64,000 bases of DNA from Salinimicrobium sp035607535 (lineage in GTDB: Bacteria > Bacteroidota > Bacteroidia > Flavobacteriales > Flavobacteriaceae): assembly GCF_035607535.1 (NCBI RefSeq), contig NZ_JAYDZX010000013.1, positions 1-64,000 on the forward strand, in the 5' to 3' direction. Shown piece by piece: positions 58,585-64,000 of this stretch. The first letter of the stretch is position 1. Every line of letters begins with the position of its first letter. A model generated the notes under the pieces. It worked only from the letters and a program-made list of their open reading frames with translations, was not told where the DNA came from and searched no databases. The position numbers were made by a program, and so were the translations under genes.

Positions 58585-59559
58585 ATGGAAACAGCTCAAA
58601 TCGTAATTGGACTAGCTATTATCCTTTTTACATACCTCGATTTTTTTCATACTACCTTATCTGGTAATGGATTTGGGATCTTTTCGAGGATCATCAACCA
58701 GATCTTAAACCGGATCTTCATTCAGAACAGGGCACGAACCATCTTTAAGTTTTCTGGTCTTACCCATCTTCTTGTCACCACTTTCTTATGGATGTTACTA
58801 CTGTTTATAGGAGCTTACACTGTTTTTAGTGCGGGGGAAGAAATGGTAGTAAATGGCACCACAGGAGTACCTGCAGATCATCCCGAGAGATTTTACTTCA
58901 CTTCTTATGTGCTTTCAACCTTAGGCGTGGGAGATTTTGTACCGGGAACCGACACCGGTCGGGTGCTTGCCGGAATCCTTTCTTTTTCGGGTTTTATTCT
59001 CATTACAACGGGGCTCACCTACCTTTTAAGTGTGATCAACGCAGTACTGAGTAAAAAACAATTGTCGTTCTTTATTTATACCATGGGAAAAGATGTGGAG
59101 GAAATCTTCAGTTTCTATAAGCAGCAGGAGGACCTGGAAAACCTGGTTTCCAATGCCAGCGACCTAAGACAGCAAATTTTGCAGAACGCTAGTAGCTACT
59201 TAGCTTTTCCAATGGCCAATTATTTTCTTTCCAAGAATCATGAGTCTGCATTGATCCTTCAGCTTGCGCGGCTTTATGAGGTGTTAATGATCATTAGGCT
59301 GGATTGGAAAAAGGAAACGGTGCAGTACAAGAAACTTTCAGTAATAATAAACGGAATAGAAAAATATCTGGACCTGGCACTGGAAGAAGCAGATGCTTCT
59401 GAACATAGCGAGGAGGAACTAAAGACTTATAGAAGCCACTGGATGAAATATGGCTATTACTTTGAAAATAAAGTTGAAATAGACAAGCAGTTCTCCTCAA
59501 GTCTCAAATATGCAGGATGGAACTGGAAAGAAGTATACAGGCTTGAGGAACAGAGATAA
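58585..59559 (+). CDS. Two-TM potassium channel family protein
   Basis: A 324-residue membrane protein. An N-terminal hydrophobic segment (about 5-25) precedes a two-helix ion-channel module (about 50-155) with the pore sequence FTSYVLSTLGVGDFVPG, a variant of the TVGYGD selectivity filter. The C-terminal half (about 165-324) is soluble and helical, with many acidic residues, and could be a gating domain. TLGVGD in place of TVGYGD may change selectivity. No RCK domain is recognised. A palindromic terminator follows directly after the stop. Confidence 0.85.
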   Translation: METAQIVIGLAIILFTYLDFFHTTLSGNGFGIFSRIINQILNRIFIQNRARTIFKFSGLTHLLVTTFLWMLLLFIGAYTVFSAGEEMVVNGTTGVPADHPERFYFTSYVLSTLGVGDFVPGTDTGRVLAGILSFSGFILITTGLTYLLSVINAVLSKKQLSFFIYTMGKDVEEIFSFYKQQEDLENLVSNASDLRQQILQNASSYLAFPMANYFLSKNHESALILQLARLYEVLMIIRLDWKKETVQYKKLSVIINGIEKYLDLALEEADASEHSEEELKTYRSHWMKYGYYFENKVEIDKQFSSSLKYAGWNWKEVYRLEEQR

Positions 59560-59561
59560 AA

Positions 59562-59598
59562 AAAGACTGCTCAAAAATGGCATTTTTGAGCAGCCTTT
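59562..59598. terminator. Ion-channel/DUF4168 terminator, CAAAAATG palindrome copy
   Basis: Arms 59562-59579 and 59581-59598 with core CAAAAATG-G-CATTTTTG and outer stem AAAGACTGCT/AGCAGCCTTT (one mismatch). It lies between convergent genes, and can serve both. Confidence 0.85.
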
Positions 59599-59619
59599 GA
59601 TTTTACTGAACCAGATTTC

Positions 59620-60063
59620 CTAGTTCGTCAATTCTTCCCGAAGCCTTTCCTGAAGTTCAGGATCTTTTTGCAGTTGGTTACCAATTTCCTCATATCGCTC
59701 AAAGGAAAGTCCGCTTTCTTCGACCATTTCTTCGATCTCCTGGCGAAATTCTGCCTGCATTGAATTGAGCTCTTCTATTACTTCCCGATACTTTTTTTCT
59801 TCTTCTTTTGACATTTCCACGTTCTTTTCAGGATCCATTTGGGCCTGGTGAATGGTATTGAACCTGTTGATCTCCATGCCTTCATCGGTGATCACCTTAC
59901 TTAGCTCCTGCTGCGCTTCTTGATTGATCATGCGCATCTTTTGAAAAGTAACGGCAAATTTCTCGATTTCCTGATCGCTCACGTCTGTCTGAGCAGTTAA
60001 TGTGGTGGTGCCTATCATCATGAAAAATAAAAGGCCTAACATCTTCATCTTACTTAAGATCAT
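59620..60063 (-). CDS. DUF4168 family secreted protein
   Basis: A 147-residue secreted protein. The signal peptide (about 1-24, ending LTAQ) is followed by TDVSDQEIEKFAVTFQKM, as in DUF4168 proteins. The mature protein is highly charged and helical (EEEKKYREVIEELNSMQAEF), so probably a coiled-coil. No function is known. It lies between the channel gene (convergent) and lysA (same strand, downstream) and is flanked by palindromes on both sides. Confidence 0.8.
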   Translation of the reverse strand: MILSKMKMLGLLFFMMIGTTTLTAQTDVSDQEIEKFAVTFQKMRMINQEAQQELSKVITDEGMEINRFNTIHQAQMDPEKNVEMSKEEEKKYREVIEELNSMQAEFRQEIEEMVEESGLSFERYEEIGNQLQKDPELQERLREELTN

Positions 60064-60174
60064 AATTTTCGTTTTGATTTTTCACAAACCTAACAGTAAT
60101 GATCAAGAAAGGCAAAGAACAGCCGGCTTTTTCCTGTTTCTGAAGAATTTTAGGACCTTTTGCTTAAAAAATGT

Positions 60175-60195
60175 CCCAAAAATGACATTTTTGGG
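60175..60195 (-). terminator. lysA terminator, CAAAAATG palindrome copy
   Basis: Core CAAAAATG-A-CATTTTTG with CC/GG outer pairs: arms CCCAAAAATG (60175-60184) and CATTTTTGGG (60186-60195). It lies 6 nt past the lysA stop codon on the minus strand. Confidence 0.7.
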
Positions 60196-60200
60196 TGGTG

Positions 60201-61427
60201 CTAAGCTTTTTCCTTTACAGAAGAAAGATCGAGTTTTACCTGTCCCCGGGTGAGATCCTCAAAATTCTCCCTCTTTCGGATAAGATGAGCCTCTCCATTG
60301 TACCACATTACTTCCGGCGGGCGATATCGGGAATTGAAGTTGCTGGCCATGGAATAGCAATATGCTCCTGCATTGTCAAAGGCTAATATGTCTCCTTCTT
60401 TTATTTCGGCTATTCTTCGATTGTTGGCAAAGGTGTCGGTTTCACAAATATATCCTACAACAGAATAGAAGCGTTCCTTTCCCCGGGGATTTGAGATATT
60501 GTGGATCTCATGACGGGAACCGTAGAACATTGGACGGATGAGGTGGTTAAAACCTGTGTCCACTCCGGCAAAGACTGTGGAAGTTGTCTGTTTTATCACA
60601 TTCACCCGGGCCAGGAACTTTCCTGCCTCGCTTACCAGAAACTTTCCGGGTTCGAATGCAAGGGTAAGGTCACGGCCGTATTCCTTACAGAAGGATTTGA
60701 ACTTTGCAGTTAGTTTTTCTCCCAGCTCTTCAATGTTAGTTTCAATATCCCCTTCTTTATATGGCACTTTGAATCCGCTGCCGAAGTCCAGGAATTCCAG
60801 GTCTTTAAAATTTCGTGCGGTGTCAAAAAGAATTTCCGAAGCATAAAGAAATACTTCAATGTCAAGGATATCACTGCCGGTATGCATGTGAATTCCGTTA
60901 ATATGCATTCCCGTGTTTTCCACGATACGCAGTAAGTGAGGGATCTGGTGAATGGAAATGCCAAATTTTGAATCTATATGTCCAACAGAGATATTGGTAT
61001 TTCCACCTGCCATAACATGCGGATTGATCCTTATACAAACGGGGACTTTAGGATGCCTGGTTCCAAATTGTTCAAGTATGGAGAGGTTATCAATATTGAT
61101 CTGCACCCCCATATTGGCAACTTCTTCTATCTCCTCGAGGGAAACTCCGTTTGGAGTGTAGATGATCTTAGAGGGATCTACTCCGGCTTCCAGTCCCAGT
61201 TTTACTTCCTGTATGGAAACAGTATCCAGGCCTGCACCGAGGTTCTGAAATAAGTTTAGAACAGAAATATTTGAAAGGGCCTTAACTGCATAGTGAATTC
61301 GCAGGTTCTTTACTTTACTAAAAGCTGCCGTAAGACGATTGTACTGAGAAATGATCTTTTCGGCATCATAAACATATACGGGGCTGCCGAATTCCTCTGC
61401 TATTCTTAGAAGGTCCTGATTATTCAT
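60201..61427 (-). CDS. lysA: Diaminopimelate decarboxylase
   Basis: A 408-residue PLP enzyme of the alanine-racemase-like fold that makes lysine from meso-diaminopimelate. IHYAVKALSNISVL holds the PLP lysine near residue 45; HIDSKFGISI, MHTGSDI and the glycine loop DFGSGFKVPYKEGD follow, with CETDTFAN providing the catalytic Cys of the C-terminal domain and GAYCYSMASNFNSR near the end. ATG 61427 (MNNQDLLRIAEEFGSPVYVYD) is preferred to an in-frame ATG at 61448 inside the promoter. Length is normal. Confidence 0.95.
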   Translation of the reverse strand: MNNQDLLRIAEEFGSPVYVYDAEKIISQYNRLTAAFSKVKNLRIHYAVKALSNISVLNLFQNLGAGLDTVSIQEVKLGLEAGVDPSKIIYTPNGVSLEEIEEVANMGVQINIDNLSILEQFGTRHPKVPVCIRINPHVMAGGNTNISVGHIDSKFGISIHQIPHLLRIVENTGMHINGIHMHTGSDILDIEVFLYASEILFDTARNFKDLEFLDFGSGFKVPYKEGDIETNIEELGEKLTAKFKSFCKEYGRDLTLAFEPGKFLVSEAGKFLARVNVIKQTTSTVFAGVDTGFNHLIRPMFYGSRHEIHNISNPRGKERFYSVVGYICETDTFANNRRIAEIKEGDILAFDNAGAYCYSMASNFNSRYRPPEVMWYNGEAHLIRKRENFEDLTRGQVKLDLSSVKEKA

Positions 61428-61445
61428 ACTATTCAAATTATGGCG

Positions 61446-61453
61446 CAAAAGTA
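61446..61453 (-). promoter_or_regulatory. lysA -7 element
   Basis: TACTTTTG on the minus strand, 18 nt ahead of the ATG at 61427. Confidence 0.55.
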
Positions 61454-61607
61454 AAGGGGATTTTTGGCTTTTGCGTAGCGCTTAGTGAAAATTAACCAAT
61501 TCTAACAAAATGTTATTTATGAGATAAATAATAGCCGTAAATTTTCTCACCCGAACTTTAGCATACTTCAGGAAATTTTGTAATTTAAATCTGTATTTCA
61601 AGGTGTT

Positions 61608-62264
61608 ATGGTTTCAAGATTAGCCCTCTTTCCTTTACAGACTATTGTTTATCCCGGAGAAAAGTTGCCACTTCACATTTTTGAGAAGCGGTATAAGCAA
61701 TTGATCGATGATTGTGAGCACAGCGGTATTACCTTTGGGATACCTGTGTATATGAACAACCACCTGGAGTACGGTACCGAAATGGAACTGCTGGACACTG
61801 TGCGAAAATATGAATCGGGAGCCAGGGATGTGGTTTGTCGGGGGTTAAGGGTTTTTAGGATTACGGAGTTTGATCATAACGAAAAAGGAAAATTCTATGC
61901 GGGCGGAGATGTCGAATTTCTTGAGGATAAAGATGATTCTTCCGAAGCTCTTAAAGATCAGTTATTAGAGCTTATTTTTGAGCTGTATGTTCACCTTGAA
62001 GTTCCGCGACCAATAATAGATCGGGAAAATTTTAGGAGCTATACTCTGGCACACAAGATTGGGCTTTCTCAACAGCAGGAATATTCGTTGCTTAAACTTA
62101 CTTCAGAAAAAGAAAGGCAGGAATTTCTAATCAACCATTTACTCATCACTATTCCTGTAGTTCAGGAGATGAATCGCACAAAACAGATCATCGAACTCAA
62201 CGGACATTTCAGAAATTTTGATCCCCTTGATTTTCGGGAATTCAGGTTAAAATCGAATAAGTAG
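61608..62264 (+). CDS. LON peptidase N-terminal (substrate-binding) domain protein
   Basis: A 218-residue protein consisting of a LON substrate-binding domain only (ALFPLQTIVYPGEKLPLHIFEKRYKQLIDD). The first 110 residues form the beta-rich PUA-like subdomain, and the rest is helical (RENFRSYTLAHKIGLSQQQE). There is no AAA+ or protease domain, so it is a stand-alone member; its role is unknown and may be in protein quality control or ubiquitin-ligase-like recognition. It is a single gene with its own start, upstream of sucC. Confidence 0.88.
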   Translation: MVSRLALFPLQTIVYPGEKLPLHIFEKRYKQLIDDCEHSGITFGIPVYMNNHLEYGTEMELLDTVRKYESGARDVVCRGLRVFRITEFDHNEKGKFYAGGDVEFLEDKDDSSEALKDQLLELIFELYVHLEVPRPIIDRENFRSYTLAHKIGLSQQQEYSLLKLTSEKERQEFLINHLLITIPVVQEMNRTKQIIELNGHFRNFDPLDFREFRLKSNK

Positions 62265-62303
62265 CCAAAACGCCTTATTTTCCTGCCAATGCTCTAAAAA
62301 AGA

Positions 62304-62335
62304 TTGGCAGAATCCTCTAACATTTGTTACTTTTG
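62304..62335 (+). promoter_or_regulatory. sucC promoter (TTG-N21-TACTTTTG)
   Basis: TTG at 62304-62306 and TACTTTTG at 62328-62335, 34 nt ahead of the ATG. Confidence 0.6.
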
Positions 62336-62369
62336 TGGACCTTAACAAACACTGAAGAAACACCTTATT

Positions 62370-63563
62370 ATGAACATACACGAATATCAGGGAAAAGAAA
62401 TTTTGAGCAGTTTTGGGGTGCGCGTACAGCGTGGCATTGTTGCCCAGGATCCAAAAGAAGCAGTTGAAGCTGCGAAAAAACTTACAGAACAGACCGGAAC
62501 AGGATGGCATGTGATCAAAGCCCAGGTGCATGCAGGTGGGCGTGGAAAAGGTGGAGGTGTTAAACTGGCCAAAAATCTTCAGGAGGTTGAAGAGATCGCA
62601 GGGCAGATCATTGGAATGAATCTGGTAACGCCGCAAACTTCTGCTGAAGGTAAAAAAGTTCATCAGGTATTAATTGCCGAGGATGTTTATTACCCGGGAG
62701 ACAGCGAACCGGAAGAATATTATATGTCTGTTCTTCTCAACCGTTCAACCGGAAAAAATATGATCATGTATTCTACTGAAGGTGGAATGGATATAGAAAC
62801 AGTTGCCGAGGAAACTCCGCACCTTATATTTCACGAAGAAATTGATCCTGCTACAGGATTACTGCCTTTCCAGGCGAGGAGAATTGCTTTTAACCTTGGC
62901 CTAAGCGGAAATGCTTTTAAAGAAATGACAAAATTTGTAATGTCCCTTTATGAGGCATTTTCAAAATCTGATTCCTCGCTTTTCGAGATCAACCCTGTGC
63001 TTAAGACCAGTGATGATAAGATCATGGCTGTGGATGCAAAGGTTACTCTTGATGATAATGCCCTTTTCCGTCATAAAGATTATGCTGAAATGCGTGACAC
63101 CAGAGAGGAAAATCCTGTGGAAGTAGAGGCAAAAGCTGTAGGTCTTAATTATGTGGATCTTGATGGTAACGTGGGATGTATGGTAAACGGTGCCGGTCTT
63201 GCTATGGCGACTATGGATCTTATCAAGCAGGCGGGTGGAGAACCGGCCAACTTCCTTGATGTAGGTGGTACAGCCGATGCGAAAAGAGTAGAAGAGGCAT
63301 TTAGACTTATCCTAAAAGATGAAAATGTGAAGGCCATCCTGGTCAATATTTTTGGAGGGATAGTACGATGTGATCGTGTTGCACAAGGTATCGTAGATGC
63401 ATACAAGAACATGGGCGATACTATAAAAGTGCCTATCATTGTTCGTCTTCAGGGAACAAACGCAGACATCGCCAAGGAATTGATAGACAACAGCGGACTC
63501 GACGTTTACAGTGCTGTTGAATTCCAGGAAGCAGCAGATAAAGTACAGGAAGTACTGGCATAA
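62370..63563 (+). CDS. sucC: Succinate-CoA ligase (ADP-forming) subunit beta
   Basis: A 397-residue ATP-grasp subunit that, with SucD, converts succinyl-CoA to succinate with ATP or GTP synthesis in the TCA cycle. MNIHEYQGKEILSSFGV is the family start. Landmarks: KAQVHAGGRGKGGGVKLA for nucleotide binding, ILVNIFGGIVRCDRVAQGI near the C-terminus for phosphate contact, and NGAGLAMATMDLI for the power helix. Length is standard. It stops 24 nt before a strong terminator. sucD is not in the window, so the two subunits are not adjacent here. Confidence 0.96.
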   Translation: MNIHEYQGKEILSSFGVRVQRGIVAQDPKEAVEAAKKLTEQTGTGWHVIKAQVHAGGRGKGGGVKLAKNLQEVEEIAGQIIGMNLVTPQTSAEGKKVHQVLIAEDVYYPGDSEPEEYYMSVLLNRSTGKNMIMYSTEGGMDIETVAEETPHLIFHEEIDPATGLLPFQARRIAFNLGLSGNAFKEMTKFVMSLYEAFSKSDSSLFEINPVLKTSDDKIMAVDAKVTLDDNALFRHKDYAEMRDTREENPVEVEAKAVGLNYVDLDGNVGCMVNGAGLAMATMDLIKQAGGEPANFLDVGGTADAKRVEEAFRLILKDENVKAILVNIFGGIVRCDRVAQGIVDAYKNMGDTIKVPIIVRLQGTNADIAKELIDNSGLDVYSAVEFQEAADKVQEVLA

Positions 63564-63585
63564 TACAACATAGTTGAATCAAGAG

Positions 63586-63613
63586 AACCCCGGAGCGATC
63601 CGGGGTTTTTTTT
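63586..63613 (+). terminator. sucC terminator
   Basis: CCCCGG and CCGGGG arms (63588-63593, 63600-63605) followed by a T-run. Confidence 0.88.
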
Positions 63614-63760
63614 GTGCTTTGTTGTAAGGTAAGGGCTTAGGAAGGAATGTGAAGGTGTTAAAATTAAGTTAATGAAATTTTTATACTGTAACACGATAAG
63701 ATCAAACATGTCATTAGGGTACAATCATCAATCATTAATTAATCTTAAAAACGAATTATT

Positions 63761-64000
63761 ATGAAATGCTTTAGACAGTTTTTAGCCGCCTTTGTATTGA
63801 CAGTATCAACTACAGCTTTTGCAAATTCCAACGCTAATTTTGGAGAAAGATGGGAGCCAATAAGTTTCCAGATAGAGAAGATGCTTTCTGACTCGAATCT
63901 CGTTATTGAAGAGGATTTCACGGTTACCGTGATCTTTAAAGTGAATGCAGAAAGAAAAATAGAGATCAGGTTGATCGACTCTCCCAATGAAGAGGTAAAT
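63761..64000 (+). CDS. Secreted protein, partial (runs off the window)
   Basis: The first 80 residues of a gene cut by the right edge. A signal peptide (MKCFRQFLAAFVLTVSTTAFA) is followed by NSNANFGERWEPISFQIEKM and two beta-like stretches (DFTVTVIFKVNAERKIEI). The start is preceded by an A-rich site typical of the group. Nothing in this part identifies a family. A likely extracytoplasmic protein. Confidence 0.6.
   Translation, partial: MKCFRQFLAAFVLTVSTTAFANSNANFGERWEPISFQIEKMLSDSNLVIEEDFTVTVIFKVNAERKIEIRLIDSPNEEVN

Noticed and set aside
1..64000. Prophage, insertion sequence or integrated plasmid
   Set aside because: No transposase, integrase, phage structural, replication-initiator or mobilisation genes are seen; the accessory signals are small repeats and a single 1.4-kb bracketed segment.

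Overview
The window looks like chromosome from a marine or halophilic member of the Flavobacteriaceae (Bacteroidota), perhaps of the Gramella/Salegentibacter/Salinimicrobium type. The genus is a guess; the family assignment is firmer. Supporting signs are many copies of the Bacteroidota -7 promoter element TAnnTTTG, numerous small lipoproteins with a Cys followed by Asp/Ser-rich residues, TonB-receptor biology, a transketolase split into two genes, a SurA-like pair next to MoxR, and many protein families typical of this group. It is mostly a housekeeping region. There are no rRNA genes, no insertion sequences and no CRISPR array.

Layout. 1-5100: a YdeI-type protein, peptidase T (pepT), divergent pyrD with a LysE-type exporter, and HMG-CoA lyase. 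5100-11400: a probable iron-uptake operon of DUF4856 lipoprotein, imelysin lipoprotein, a full-length homologue of vitamin K-dependent gamma-carboxylase (HTTM family) and a TonB-dependent receptor, behind a promoter bracketed by two copies of a 24-nt operator-like sequence. 11400-21950: guaB, OmpH/Skp, a PpiC/SurA pair, moxR, two small accessory genes bracketed by a duplicated moxR tail, and aconitase. 22000-23400: a structured intergenic element, an orphan low-GC gene, one tRNA-Leu and two tRNA-Lys genes, with a 73-nt tandem repeat carrying copies of the tRNA-Lys 3' end. 23400-36000: aroK, a PyrR-like protein, an S4 protein, an FKBP lipoprotein, an outer-membrane barrel, split transketolase, tgt, an LptF/LptG permease, EamA, accA, dnaB and a secreted protein of uncertain class. 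36000-51100: amidohydrolase, YjbQ, DUF2071, guaA, a LysM/periplasmic-binding fusion, OsmC, DUF922, nitronate monooxygenase, mnmA, small envelope proteins, fasciclin, yidC and pyrG. 51100-64000: GH3, two tandem metallopeptidase-like lipoproteins, an Fpg/MutM glycosylase with DUF72, an MBL hydrolase, an erythromycin-esterase-like protein, a K+ channel, DUF4168, lysA, a LON-domain protein, sucC and the start of a secreted protein.

Metabolic links. guaB and guaA make GMP from IMP; pyrD and pyrG serve pyrimidine synthesis; acn and sucC belong to the TCA cycle; HMG-CoA lyase feeds acetyl-CoA. OmpH, the SurA-like pair, the LptF/LptG permease, YidC and the FKBP protein all serve envelope biogenesis.

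The intergenic DNA is as interesting as the genes. It holds a dispersed palindrome with core CAAAAATG-N-CATTTTTG (five copies), in-register heptamer arrays at three sites, an AACCCTG inverted-repeat family, tRNA 3'-end repeats, and four promoters so close to their start codons that the mRNAs should be leaderless. The best candidate for an undescribed system is the gamma-carboxylase-like/imelysin/TonB operon at 5117-11423.
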